A stretch of DNA of 64,000 bases from Saposhnikovia divaricata (lineage: Eukaryota > Streptophyta > Magnoliopsida > Apiales > Apiaceae): assembly GCA_036435485.1 (NCBI GenBank), contig CM071596.1, positions 59,693,001 through 59,757,000 on the forward strand, written 5' to 3'. How positions within the stretch are numbered: the first letter of the stretch is position 1; every line of letters begins with the position of its first letter. Under the pieces are notes generated by a model. That model saw only the letters and a program-made list of their open reading frames with translations, had not been told where the DNA came from and did no database searches. This document shows, in pieces, positions 1 to 11,699 of this stretch. The translations under genes and the position numbers were made by a program.

Positions 1-2
1 GG

Positions 3-665
3 TGTACTGAGAGGGTGAATCAGTGTTTGGAACAGTATCTTAGAAGCATGACCAGTCAAACTCCTAAAAACTGGGCTTCATGGTTGCCTGCTGCAGAATG
101 GTGGTACAACACCACATTCCACTCTACTTTGCAAACTTCACCTTTTGAAGTTGTGTATGGCATTAAGCCAAGGTATGTTCCTGGTCAGGACAGGATGCAT
201 ACAAATATTTCTTCTTTGGAGGATATGCTAGCTAACAGACAGCAACAGTGGACTACACTTAAAGAAATTTTAGCTGTGGCTCAAGAAAGGATGAAGACTT
301 ATGCTGACCAGAATAGATCTGAAAGGGAATTTGCTGTTGGAGATTGGGTTTACCTCAAACTCCAACCTTATAGACAAGTTACTGTGGCCATTCGAAAGAA
401 CCTAAAGCTGTCAGCTAAATTCTTTGGTCCCTATAAGATACTTGAGAAGATTGGAAGTGTTGCTTACAGATTGGACCTACCAATGATAAATGAACAGGGT
501 ACTTTTGAGCTTAAGCCGCTTAGGAAGCTGGACAGTAGGAGTACAGTGAAAGATCATAAGGTTATGTACCAAGCTCTGATTCAATGGAAAGGGTGTAGCA
601 TTGATGAGGCAACCTGGGAGGATGAGGATTTGCTTAGGCTCAATTTTCCAGATTTCTCTGTATGA
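3..665 (+). CDS. Ty3/gypsy chromovirus polyprotein, integrase C-terminal part with chromodomain (5' end outside window)
   Basis: The frame is already open at the window edge and ends at a stop at 663-665. The first part reads as the end of an integrase core (TPKNWASWLPAAEWWYN, then SPFEVVYG), the usual conserved end of plant Ty3/gypsy integrases. A GDWVYLKLQPYRQ motif and KFFGPYKILEKIG follow, which is the GPF/Y-type C-terminal module. The last 50 or so residues (LIQWKGCSIDEATWEDED) match a chromodomain, the mark of chromoviruses, which helps target integration to certain chromatin. No break is seen in the 220 codons visible, so this copy may be young. A polypurine tract and an LTR follow directly. 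The specific chromovirus clade is not resolved. Confidence 0.92.
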   Translation, partial: CTERVNQCLEQYLRSMTSQTPKNWASWLPAAEWWYNTTFHSTLQTSPFEVVYGIKPRYVPGQDRMHTNISSLEDMLANRQQQWTTLKEILAVAQERMKTYADQNRSEREFAVGDWVYLKLQPYRQVTVAIRKNLKLSAKFFGPYKILEKIGSVAYRLDLPMINEQGTFELKPLRKLDSRSTVKDHKVMYQALIQWKGCSIDEATWEDEDLLRLNFPDFSV

Positions 666-702
666 TCCTTGAGGACATGGATCAATTTGAAGGGGAGGGC
701 AT

Positions 703-1131
703 TGTCAGGATATATAGTATCAGTATTAATAAGTACTATCAGTAAGGGTATAAGTGTCTAAGTACTATTAGTAAGGGTGTAATAGTCTTTTTCCTGTAAT
801 GGTTGTGGAGGTCTATAAATAGACCCAGCAGTTCTGTATTTGAATTCATGTATGAACAATTTACCAGAAAAGGGAATTCATTTCCACCAGCTCTTTCTCT
901 CTCTAAATTCTGTTATGCTTTCTCTCTCTAAACTCTTATCTTCCTCTGCAACTGCAAGTTAGCTACAAACCCTAGCTTTCTTCTACAATTCTGTCTAATC
1001 TCTGTTTCTGATCTCTCTATTCTAGCTCTAATCACTGTTATCTTCTTAGTTTTACTGTTAATTCTCATCCTAAACACAGAAAAACACAAAAACATACAAA
1101 AACCTAGAAACTGAATCGTCAAGGCATGACA
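703..1131 (+). repeat. 3' LTR of the chromovirus element
   Basis: The LTR starts TGTCA just after a purine-rich tract at 689-700 (GAAGGGGAGGGC) and ends TGACA, a perfect 5-bp inverted terminal pair. Its length is 429 bp. It holds a TATAAATA promoter box near 814-821 and a short tandem phrase (AGTACTAT-AGTAAGGGTGTA type) near 735-785. The matching 5' LTR and the left target duplication are outside the window, so the insertion age cannot be estimated here. Confidence 0.85.
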
Positions 1132-2286
1132 TAACTCACACTAAACATCAGTTGTTAAAGATTATGCATATTAGGCGCCTTCTTCTTAGTTCTCATTTGT
1201 CCTTACTTTCTTCTCATCTTTTTTTTTTTCATAACATCATCTTATATGTGGTCTTTCAATTGGTCAAAGTGTCCACGTTTCGCTCAAAGGATCTGACAGA
1301 GTGTCCAAGACAAGTACGGCTAGCGGCTGAAATGGAACATTCAGAGAAACACATGATACCTCTTTTTTAATCTCCTATCCATTGCTCACTTCCCATGAAG
1401 AATACCCAAGAAAATGTTATATTCGCTTATTAAGTGTACCACACGTATGCACCTAATAATGCAACGAGCAAACAGAGAGCAGAAACTTTCAACCAAATAC
1501 TCCTGCTAATCACAGAACTCTAAAACATTGAAGATGGGAAATGGCAGGCAGTAACAGGTAGTTCTGCACATTGCCAACCTTCATGGTGTCTTGAGCATCT
1601 CTCAAGTCCCACATGACTCCAAATAGGTAGATTTCCAACTACTAAAGGCCCCTTGGCAGCTACGACTTAGCAACAGAAGGTATGGTCAGCTAACCCTCTA
1701 TCCTTTGTGCTTATAAAACACAATGACCCTTTTTATTTAAGATGTACTTCTGTGAGAACGACCCTAACAACTCTCAGTCTTTTTTTCCTATAGCAATTAT
1801 GGTAGGACTACACCAGAAGCAGAGGATATACATGTCCCTTGCATCCAAGACTATGAATACCCCAGCACTCAAAGAAGTACTCTATTAAACCCATTAGTCC
1901 ATTACTAATTTATCTAATTCATGCATCTCCATATTTTACAATTGATGAAAAAATGGTTTCTAGGCTGCCCTCAGTAGAAATCAACACAATCAACGTGGAC
2001 CTTAGAAACTGTTGCTTAAGAAGTGGTAAGAGCCTCCAAGCCTAATAAGATTCATTCATAAAACTTCTCTTTGAGATGAATGAGAAAACTGCTAAAGATG
2101 AAAAAGACAAAAGTTGCATTTATTTTACAATTGAAATATCGCCTCGGTGGTACTAAAATGCACCCAAAAATTCAGCCCACAATTTTCACATATTTCATAT
2201 TGCATAATCTAATAAACAAAAGCAACATAAATGTAGTTTCTAGAGAGAACATAAACATATTAAAACTGGAACTCAAGATTAGGTAC
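1132..2286. other. Gene-free stretch, probably VPS53 intron DNA
   Basis: No exon could be recognised on either strand. The minus-strand VPS53 gene has a good donor site at its fifth exon, just right of here, so this may be the start of intron 5, interrupted by the retroelement ending at 1131. I looked for the conserved segment that follows this exon in VPS53 proteins and did not find it. Confidence 0.5.
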
Positions 2287-4917
2287 CTCAAGTTGTGCAG
2301 CTGCCTCTTTATATTGGCGTTTTGAAGCCATTACTTGAAGTTTTTCAACTGCTGAGACTGCCATTGAACATGGTGCAAAAAATATTATACGTTTGATATA
2401 TTACACCAGTAGACACCAAACTAAAAATCTTCTCGAAATATGTTACTTCATATATTTTAAAATCACCCCTAAAACATTTCAGATTCTGAAAAATGAATTG
2501 TGGTAGAAATTACCAGAGTATAGATCATACTTTCAGCTCAAAACCAACTCACACCTTAGTGATATAGCTACGTCAAACTTATCTGATGAAATTTTGGAAA
2601 TCAGGACTCTCATTCTATAATCAATAATTTGGTGGAAATATTAATACTATCACAACTGAAAATATTAGTTTTGAAAATTTCTAATTACTTTTAGTCCAAA
2701 CTATTTACCTATCCATTTATAAAATTCCAAATAATGCAAACTTTAATGTATTTAATCAACATTTCTAAGGTTTATTAGTTAATTTAGACAATTACACTAG
2801 AAGTCTGGTGGTGGTCAAAATTACAGTCCCTAGGGTGCCGGGGAATATTAATGTCATTTTGCTCGAAACTTCCTAAGGGTCCTATAGATACTTGTACAAG
2901 AAATTATGACTTGGGGAAGACAACTTAGTGTAAAACACAGTTTCGATGTATTTAACATTCCTGGTGAGAGACCTATAAAATCCTACATGACAAACATATC
3001 TGCATTATGTAATACATATTTCACAAAGGACTCCACAACAGAACTGCATCACAAACTTATCTGCATTATGTAATACCTATTTCACAGCGGACTCCACAGC
3101 AGAAATAGCTTTACAAGGCAGAATCAAAACATCTAAGATAATTCCGAAAGTTGTAGCCTGGTAGTCACCACTCTACTTGGGTTAAAAAATAGTTGACGAA
3201 TCAAACCATAGTAAAGGTAGGGTGTGTGAGTATTTATATTTTGGTAATTGAACACTACCCAAAAATAGACAGATAAGATGATTTCCAACTTGAAATTTAT
3301 GGGTACTATCATTCTCATCAAATATACCCGTCCAGCCAAAGCTTCGATGCCAATTAAGCTAAGCGACTGGATTATACTCCAAGACTTACTAGGATAAGGA
3401 TTTAAAACTGTTACTAACATATAAATACAGCAATCAATCACACCATAACATATCTGATAAGTGATAACAAAATACTTCTTTCTGTTATCCCCTATATAGG
3501 GGGACAAATGAAGATACAAGACAAAGAAAATTTAAAGGCCAGCTTAACAATGAGGAAAAACTATAGGCATCATGTAATAAAAACATAAAATATTATTATA
3601 TAATAAGATTCTGTCAATCTTGTTTGTGCAGGTTTACGCTTCCTTTCCCGAATAGTAATATGCATTCCATGTGAAACAGAACGATTTTCATTTTTGCCTT
3701 CTTGTAAATAAATTATAAAATGTATAAACAAAACCAAAATAAAAAATATTAACGGACAAGCTTAGTTGACAAAGGAAAGAAAAGGAACACCTAGCATTGT
3801 AAGACGATGAAGTGCAGTGATTGTAGTAGTTATATGCTTCTTTGCAAAATCCAATTTCTTAATGTCGCGACATATCTCCTGGACCATAGTTTCGCTTTGC
3901 TCGGCTTTAGTTTTTATTTCGTGAATCTTGTACATTAGTTCCTGCAAAGAAAATCATTTGAATAACATAAGCTTGAAACAATTTAACTACGCTAAAAATC
4001 AAGAGCCCTAAATTCTGAGAGCACGATTAACGACACTTTTTTAAGAACTACTCATGCAACAAGCAAAGGTAAGAAGTAAGAACTGTAGGACAGACCTTCA
4101 CAGCACCTGTAGCCGCAGCAAGATCTTCCTTGGCTTTCGTTCCCGAATTACTCTGAAATTAAAATAGTTCAGCATAGTAGGTAGTACAATTATTAAAACT
4201 TTGTAGCAACTTAAAGGAGCAGATAGAAATATGTTGATATATCTACTAGCTAAAATTCTATTAGTTAACAACACATATCATATACAACAAGAAGCTGAAT
4301 CTATCACAACCTTCAAAGTACAGTAACCCATTTATGCATGTTTCGGAAAATGGATAAAAAGCACAGTCTCGTGTCAACAATTTAGACAATTTAAGATGAA
4401 ATCATTTGGGAAAAGCTTAATTTTATATTATCATTTCCGAATATGAACAGAAATCTTAAAAGACTAATGTTCACAATCTCGCAAAATTCTTTCAAAGCTC
4501 AACATTTTCCACCATTATAAAAACATTTCTCTTCAACATAAACTCCAGCAACAATTGTTGTTCTAATTCAAATATAAACCGGAAATTATAATACGCAATA
4601 AATCAACAACACTGATAATCTATTTACTACTAACAATAGTTGACAGAACAATATACTAAACCTGCTGTCGAACAGCTGCTAAAATTCCGGCATCTACGCG
4701 GCGAATCTCATTATGAATTTTCTGCATTAACGGCTCGACTCCAGATAACGATGCCTCTGGTAGAGATTATCAAATTAATTAAAACTAGAAACAAATATTC
4801 AATTAAAAAAATGTTCTACACAATCGAAAGTAAAAAAATTAAAGCAACTACAATGTGATCTGACTGACCAGTGGGGAACATTTGATTGATATAATCCAAA
4901 GCATTAGACTTATCCAT
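2287..4917 (-). CDS. VPS53: VPS53 tethering-complex subunit, exons 1-5 (3' part of the gene not in window)
   Basis: VPS53 is a subunit of the GARP/EARP complexes that tether endosome-derived vesicles at the trans-Golgi or recycling endosomes; the Arabidopsis gene is also called HIT1. Five exons join in frame on the minus strand: 4869-4917, 4662-4756, 4096-4152, 3791-3941 and 2287-2357 (141 codons, all with GT donors and AG acceptors). The product starts MDKSNALDYINQMFPTEASL and includes the highly conserved stretch ETMVQEICRDIKKLDFAKKH, followed by an AVEKLQVMASKRQYKEAA helix. It is the N-terminal coiled-coil region of a protein normally over 800 residues. The start is the first ATG and matches known plant starts. 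The exons have no stop or frameshift. The next exons are absent up to the chromovirus at 1-1131, so the gene is either interrupted by that element within an intron or truncated. Confidence 0.93.
2990..3104. repeat. 54-bp direct repeat within VPS53 intron 5 region
   Basis: Two 54-bp copies lie at 2990-3043 and 3051-3104, separated by 7 bp, with a few substitutions (for example CATATTTCACAAAGG against CCTATTTCACAGCGG). It looks like a local tandem duplication with no coding content. Confidence 0.85.
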
Positions 4918-5212
4918 TGCTGAATCGAATTGTAAAAACGCTGAACGAATCAGATGAAATTGAGTGTTTAAATTACAAAAATATGAACAATTATTCTATA
5001 TATATGTAAATAGAATCAAAGTAAAGCTTACAAAGAGATTTATAGATCCGAATTAAACGACGTCGTTGCCAGAAGCAGAGTATAAGCTTGATCTGCAATT
5101 CCTTTTGGCGATGTGTAGAGCTACTTTTTTTTTTTCTCGGATATATGTATGTTTCTCAGTATATTGAAAATGGCTATATTTAATTGTTCTTTTTTCATAA
5201 ATATATATAAAA
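4918..5212 (-). promoter_or_regulatory. VPS53 5' UTR and proximal promoter
   Basis: This is the DNA just upstream of the VPS53 start codon on the minus strand. A TATATATA stretch lies about 75-90 bases upstream of the ATG (about 4997-5006). A perfect 12-bp palindrome AACGACGTCGTT at 5056-5067 contains a GACGTC core, the type of site bound by plant bZIP factors. That these act as promoter elements is inferred from position alone. The foldback element starting near 5213 limits how much original promoter remains next to the gene. Confidence 0.45.
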
Positions 5213-6140
5213 AAAGTAAATTTTTGCAATTTTACTTTTGTTAATAAAAGATATTTGCAATTTTACTAACCTAAGTTTCAAAATTACAAAAATACTATCT
5301 TTTAGGGCAACCCTCCTTCCCCTGCCCAGCTGCCCAGCAGTCTGCCCGCCTAATTCAACCACATTCAACACTTTTTTTTTCTTTCTTTTTCTAAGGAGGC
5401 ATTCTATTTTGGTTTGGGTTGCATGGCCCCGCAGGGGCAACCACATTCAACCGAATGCAACCACATGCAACTAAATTTCTGATTTCAAGTTCCAAAAAAG
5501 AGGTCGAAAATGACAACTGAAAAATTGAACTTGAAATCAGTAATTGAATGCAACCACATTCAACTGAAAGCAACCACATGCAACCTTTTTTTTTAAGGTG
5601 GGTTGATTTTGGGTTCCAAGGCCCCGCAGGGGCATATTCAACTGAATGCAACCACATTCAACTAAATTTCTAATTTCAAGTTCCATTTTTCAATTGTCAT
5701 TTTCGACCTCTTTTTTGGATTATATATATCCAAAAAAGAGGTCGAAAATGACAACTGAAATATGGAACTTGAAATCAGAAATTTAGTTGAATGTGGTTGC
5801 ATACAGTTGAATGTTGCCCCTGGCGGGGCCTTACAACCCAAATCGACCAAAATCTCCCCACCTTAAAAAAAAAAAGTTGCCCATGGCGGGGCCATGCAAC
5901 CCAAATCTCCCCACCTTAAAAAAAAGTCGATGAAAGTGCCACGTGGCAGGTACTGTTTATCGACGGTTACTGTTCATCCGAATTATTTTTTTTTAAAAAA
6001 AAAAAAAGAAAAAAGGGTTGGAAAAGGAAAGATAGTATTTTTGCAATTAAGAAACTTAAGATAGTAAATATGCAATGAATTAAAGAAGATGGTATTTTTG
6101 CAAAAAGAAACTTGCAACCTAGTACTTTTGGTAAATACCC
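5213..6140. mobile_element. Foldback or MULE-like non-autonomous element with nested inverted repeats
   Basis: The outer arms (about 5219-5310 and 6024-6125) are imperfect inverted repeats sharing TTGCAA...AAATACTATCTTT. The right edge reads GGTAAATACCC, resembling the GGGTATTTACC ends of Mutator-like MITEs; the left edge is less clear. Inside is a near-perfect palindrome of about 300 bp centred near 5724 (arms about 5580-5720 and 5728-5880) with a loop of only a few bases. A further layer pairs 5415-5440 with 5876-5905 (GGGTTGCATGGCCCCGC). Repeated units ACCACATTCAACT and GAGGTCGAAAATGACAA recur several times. It has no coding capacity. A transcript crossing it would fold into a long hairpin. 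Assignment to Mutator rather than another family is tentative. Confidence 0.65.
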
Positions 6141-6445
6141 GAAATTCTAATGTTCTTGAGAGCTGCTAGGTTACAAGATATCTCGTGTAAGCGATTACAA
6201 TTAAGTAAAACCTAAACTGTGTTTATATACATTACACATATCCTAACTGATAGCTACGATCATATAAAATAAGAGTCGATAAATCAATATTCCTTGATCT
6301 CTGGACTAATGTAAATCTTTATGTAATCCTGATCAGCTTCCAATCCTGATAGCAACCTAATACTAACGTTGCAATAATGATGACGTCAGCATCAGTATCT
6401 GATCAGTAGTCCAGATCCTGTCATCACTTGAATCAATATCTAACA
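6141..6445 (-). repeat. Truncated 3' LTR of copia copy A
   Basis: It matches 14424-14785 closely except for a missing internal segment of about 54 bases and scattered substitutions. It starts abruptly at GAAATTCTAATG, so the outer end of the LTR is missing. The inner end is the expected CTAACA followed by the pyrimidine-rich complement of the polypurine tract. Confidence 0.85.
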
Positions 6446-6547
6446 ATCTCCCCCAATTTGTACTTTGTGAAATAAAGCACAAATTCCTTGATTCAATGAT
6501 GTCAAAACTCAAAACAAAATATCTTCTAGAAATCATCACGAACAGTT

Positions 6548-9500
6548 TCAGAAATTCTTTGGTAGAAAAGATTCATCTTCAAGAAATTTGATAACAACTC
6601 TTCTTCCTTGCTTTTTAAGAATTTGAATCAGTTTCTTCTTCAAATTTTTGAGTTCTTCATCCTCCTCATTGATATGATAAATAGCTGCCATGAGATTCTG
6701 TATTGAGCTCCTTGGTAAATCTAAGTCTCCTAACAGTAGATATGCAATTTCCTTCCTACCAGGATTAAGAGACAATTGGTCTATACCAGGAAACACTTCT
6801 TTAACAGTACTGCCTCTTTGCATTTCAACTTCTTGACCTCTCATATTTAAGTACAAGGGAGTATAGTTACCATTATACCTTGTTCCTCCATCCAGAAATC
6901 TCTGTCTGATAGTTCTCAGAATCATACAAGACCAATTGTTGTAGACTTCTCTTTCTTTAACATTGATGCTTTTACCCTTGAGCAGATCAAGAACATATTT
7001 CATTTCTTTTGGTGACTTGCATAACAGCTCATGAATAGCTATCTTCTTGACAATCTTGTCTTTCATGAAGTACAACAATTTCTCCACCTTCTTAGCACCA
7101 GCATGACAATCAGCAACAATTCCAACAGCTTCAAGTTTCCATAGATGATCAGTAGTTAACTTTTCATCAATCCTGTCAACTCTGTACAGTAGAAATGATT
7201 TGAGCTTTACCAAAACCAATACCTCCTCTAGTTTTAGGTTCCAGTGCCTTCAAAGCAGATTGCATTCTAAACGAGAGTGGTGGAAGATTTTTAGACTTAG
7301 AAGATTCAGCTTCATCAATCAGAGAAAGTTCTGGCATTGATCCACCAGGTTGAAAAATAGCTGGTCCATTATAATTCTAATCACTGATCTTCTGCCATTT
7401 ATCACCTTTCTTTTTAATTTGTGAATTATCTTTTTGTTCCTCCTGAACTTGTCTTGTGACATCATACCACAGCCTCCTGCTAGACTCTTTTATACTCTTC
7501 TCAATGTCCCTGGTTGCTTTAATTTCAACATACCTTGCTTTTTCTCTGATCTCCTTTTCTTTTTCAAATCTTCTGAATCTTTCTTGATCAATTCTTAGTG
7601 TCTCTTCATCAACTTCCAGTTTGTGAAATTCAACCACAACAGTAAGAATAATGACTTCAAGTTCTTTCAAGATATCAGCTTCTTCAGAATCAGGAGCATC
7701 ACTTTGAGTATGTCGGGAGCTGTGACTTGAATTGTATCAGGAATAGAGATTATATTACGAATAGTAGTTTAAACTGTTTCAACAGCAACATTTCGTGCTA
7801 CCACAGCCATTTTACTCTTCCATGCTGTCAACTGATTTTCCTCTTCTTGTTGATCATCATGTATAGTAGCTTGCATAGAATGTGGTATTAATTCACTTGG
7901 AACAACAGGAATATCAGAAGTTATCTCATCTATCCTTATTCCACTAGCCTTCTTTTGTCTAGGAGCAGGCTTCCTTCCTCTTCCTCTACCTTTACCTCCT
8001 CCCCCTCTTCCTCTACCTGCAGCAGGAGTATCTTTCTTTTTGGAAAGTTCCTCAAAAATCCTCTTTTGTTCCTCTATGATCTCTTCAGTGCTCATGTCAG
8101 GATTTTCTTCAAAAGTCAAAGCAAGTGCCTTCCTAGCATGATAATGTTGAAATTTAACATCATTGTGATATAAAATAACACTATCACCTGCATTAGTAGT
8201 AAAATGCTTGAAGAGATGTGGAACATCTTGCACATCAGCAATTAACGGATCTTCATTTCCTTCAGGAATTGTTGGAAGTGTTTGACCTAGACCAGGTGTC
8301 AGAATTTGCTCTTCTGTCAAAGTTTGAGATTGTACCACTGTTCTCACTATCTTCTTTCCAGACCTAGAAACATGAGTTGACTGACTGGTTTGAGTTTGAG
8401 ATCGACTTCTCCTTGTTACCAGTGCAGCATCAGAGGTTCCAGGTCCATGTGTATGAGCACCACCATCATTTCCATAAGTATCATCCTTTCTTAATACTGA
8501 ATCAGGTATGCATTTTGTTTTGTCATCAGAATCAGTCATTAAAGATAAAATTAGTTGGAGAGGAGCTTCAATGTTATTGACCTTGGCTTCTAGAGAATCA
8601 AATCTTTAATTTGTATTACTAACTTCTTTTGTCAGAATCCTGACCTGTGAAGAAGTAGCAACCAATTCAAGCTTGCTCAGCACATCAGCTCGAATATTTG
8701 CATGAGTGACCTTGATAGAATCAATTTCATTTTGAAGGCCCTTAGAGAGAATTGTAGATGTCTTCACAACATTCTTTAACTGAATATTGTCATCCAGAGT
8801 TTTAGCTACAAATTTGGCATGGCCCTGAGCATTTTCAACAGAAATATGTTCCTTAGGAGTAGCCCAGTTTCTTTCCCATTCAAAATTTCTGAATCTTTCA
8901 GCATTTTCTCCAGTTCCAATATCACGTATAATCTCTGGATGAAATAAGCTACCTGATGCTGATATGAATTTACTGGAAGAACCATGAGCACTTCCCTTGC
9001 TTGCCTCTATGGTCTTTTTAAGAATGTCTGCATCAGGATCAACATCATCCTCAACATCATCAGAACTATCAGAATCATCATTGTCATGCTCAGTAGGTTT
9101 AGTATCATCAGAAATCATTACACCCTTTAATTTCAGTTTAGCATCTTTAGAAACTGGTGTATCCTGATGACCTGCACGAGAAACAAGTATAGATCCTAAA
9201 TCTCTCTTTTCTTTTAAAATGATCTCATCATTTCTCACTGCATCACCTAAGTTACTTTCAATAGTAACTGCTACCTCACTAGAAGTATGTAACTTTTCAC
9301 TCATTTCTACCTCTCCTTTTGCCAGTACAAGAGATTGTCTCTCATCACTCTTCTTTTTCTCTAATTGTTTACTCTCATTCTAACTTGAAAGGTTTTGGCT
9401 CAACAAGTGCAAAGAAATAAGAGGTGGCTGAGAAGAGTGAACTGTAGTCATATAGATAGAGGTATTCCGTATAGGTCTATCTATAATCATGATATCAGTA

Positions 9501-9835
9501 TTAAAAAGAGTAGAAGTAGAAGTGTTACCTGATGAAGTAAAAATAGATTCCATTGGCCTTGATAAGAGTGGTTGCACCAGAATTGGTTGATCAGCATCAG
9601 AAATAGAAACAACACTATCATCATGAATTTGGCTGTTATCAGGAAAAATGCTTGCATTAGTATTTTCTACCAATGGTTCTTGTGGAGCCAGAGGTTCTGA
9701 AGCTGCTTCAACCCTTTGAGCTGAAGGTTCTTGTGTGCTTCCCTCAAATGCAGTTTCTTGAAGCACAGCATCCATAGTTGTAATGTTCTTCTCATGAGCT
9801 TCTCTATCAGCAATACTCTGAGCTACATCAACCAT
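6548..9835 (-). pseudogene. Extra ORF of the copia family, function not recognised
   Basis: Three blocks (9835-9380, 9304-8606 and 8539-7769) lie in the same frame and are separated only by single stop codons (TAG near 9380, TAA near 8606). Two more blocks (7670-7377 and 7219-6548) follow after frameshifts. The ancestral product was about 1,000 or more residues. Visible features are a Ser/Glu/Asp-rich acidic N-terminal half with a run DSDSSDDVEDDVDPD, a stretch likely to form a coiled coil, a Gly/Arg-rich basic tract (RGRGGGGKGRGRGRK, about 7945-8030), and a Lys/Glu-rich C-terminal half. No enzyme motif is visible. It takes the place of RT and RNase H in this family, and its C-terminal part recurs at 14903-15378, so it belongs to the family rather than to one odd copy. 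An envelope-like or captured host ORF are both possible; I do not recognise it. Confidence 0.6.
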
Positions 9836-9843
9836 TATAGATT

Positions 9844-10679
9844 CTAGAATCCCTTGGTTGATGCTAGAATGCCCGCATCTTCACTTTGAGAAGATGGTTC
9901 TTGTGGGGCAGGAATGCTTTTGTCTGCACCTTCCCGTTGAGAATACCCATTTGCAACTAGCCTTGCTTTATTCCTCACAATTGTTCCATCTGAATCTGTC
10001 TTGTTTCTGAACACCCTCTGAACACCCACTTTGTACCCACAATTAACCTATCCTCTGGCCTTGGTACAAGTTTCCAGAATTCATTTCTTTCAAATTCATT
10101 CAGTTCTTCTTGCATTGCTGTAACCCAATCAGCATCCTTGAGTGCATCTTCAACTTTCTTAGGTTCCTCCTTTGATAGAAAGTTATGATAAAGACATTCA
10201 TTCTGAGTTGCACTTCTAGTTTTAACACCCGTATAAGGATTCCCAATAATTAAATCAGGAGTATGACTTTTAGTCCATTTCCTTGCTGATGGTAAATCAT
10301 TTCTTGAGTTGGATGCTCCCCCTAGATTGGTGTTATCTTCAAAAGAACTAGAATCATTAGAAGCTCCCCCTGAGATAGTGCTATCTCCTTCTGATTGATT
10401 ATCAGGATTATCACTTGAATCTGTTTCTGATGAATTCTCTCATGTTGTTTGAGTTGTATCAGTATTGATGGTATCTTGATGTTGCTCCCCCTCAACATTT
10501 ACATTAGTGGTTCCACCATCAGGAATATATGAATCGTCAAGATCTGATGGGATTTCAGTATCTGACACAGATTCATCAGGATTCTTGGTAGCTTCATTTG
10601 CAAAGATCAAACTATCATGTGAGTCTTCAGCAATTCCTGTTATCTTCTTATCATCAAAAGATACATTGATAGACTCCAT
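9844..10679 (-). pseudogene. Copia linker and N-terminal stub of reverse transcriptase, truncated
   Basis: The first part (10679-10300) is the usual Ser/Asp-rich linker between integrase and RT. The conserved RT entry follows (DADWVTAMQEELNEFERN, EFWKLVPRPEDR, NKARLVANGYSQREG). After YSQREG the RT match stops and the sequence runs into Pro/Glu/Ser-rich text like that of the following extra ORF. The palm domain with its catalytic aspartates is missing. An 11-base duplication (GGTGTTCAGAG, about 10008-10030) shifts the frame just before NKARLVANG. In intact copia elements this domain continues for about 250 residues. Confidence 0.8.
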
Positions 10680-10775
10680 GACTATCTTTATTCTCAGATT
10701 GTAGACTTTAAAGGCTCTTGTAGCTGGATATCCAATAAAGATGCCCTCATCAGCTTTAGTCTCAAATTTTACTAG

Positions 10776-11699
10776 CTATTCAGGATGAGGTCTAAGAACA
10801 AAACACTTGCAGCCAAATACATGCAGATGCTTCAGACTAGGTTTCTTCTCTTTAATCATTTGATGAGGAGTCACACCATGTCTATTGATTAAAGTAATAT
10901 TCCGAGTATAGCATGCTGTGTTGACTGCTTCTGCCCAGAAATATGTTGGTAGTTTAGCTTCCTCCAACATAGTTCTGCTAGCTTCAATGAGAGTTCTATT
11001 CTTCGTTTCAACTACTCCATTTTGCTGGGGTGTGCCAGGAGCAGAGAATTGTTGAACTATTCCTTTGTATTTACAGAACTCTTCTATTACTAAATTCTTG
11101 AATTCAGTTCCATTATCACTTCTCAGAATCTTGACTTTGTATTTTGTGCCAGTTTCAATGAGTCTTACATGATCCAACAGTATCTCAGCAATTTCATCTT
11201 TTCTGTGAAGAAAATACACCCAGGTGTATCTAGTAAATTCATCAACAATGACTAGAGTGTACCTTTTCTTGCTGATGGACATGATGTTTACTGGTCCAAA
11301 TAAGTCAAGGTGAAGCATGTGATATGGTTCATCAATTGAGGATTCAGTTTTACTCTTGAATGATGTCCTTCTTTGTTTTGCCTTTTGACAAGCATCACAG
11401 AGTCCATCAGGAATATATAATGCCTTTGGCAATCCTCTCACCAAATCTTTCTTAACCAACTCATTTATGTTGTTGAAGTTGAGATGAGAAAGCTTCTTGT
11501 GCCAATTCCAACTTTCATCTACTGAGGTTTTACTGATGAGACATGTGAAGGGACCATCAGTATTGGTGTAGATGTTGGCTTCATAAATGTTACCATGTCT
11601 TTGACCAGTCAAAACAACTTTTCCTGATGCCTTGCTGACTACTTCAAAATGAGAATCATAGAAGTTGACATGATAACCTGTCTTTGATTTGACTAACAC
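10776..11699 (-). pseudogene. Copia integrase
   Basis: An open stretch of 307 codons carries the GAG-pre-integrase/zinc module (HKKLSHLNFNNINEL, then CDACQKAKQRR, an HHCC-type finger) and the integrase core. The catalytic triad is visible as HLDLFGP (D), RSDNGTEF (D) and NGVVETKNRTL (E). The element uses it to insert its cDNA into host DNA. Within this block the frame is intact, but it is separated from gag-protease and from the linker by stops, so the polyprotein cannot be made. Confidence 0.9.

Noticed and set aside
2990..3104. Possible CRISPR-like or array repeat
   Set aside because: Only two copies exist, with a 7-bp gap, in a plant intron; it is a simple local duplication.
4640..4858. 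Plus-strand open frame in the VPS53 region
   Set aside because: It is the antisense of VPS53 exon 2 and its flanking introns; the minus-strand reading matches a conserved family.
7955..8580. Ser/Pro- and His-rich plus-strand frames
   Set aside because: They are complementary-strand shadows of the copia extra ORF, with low-complexity composition caused by its Gly/Arg-rich tract.
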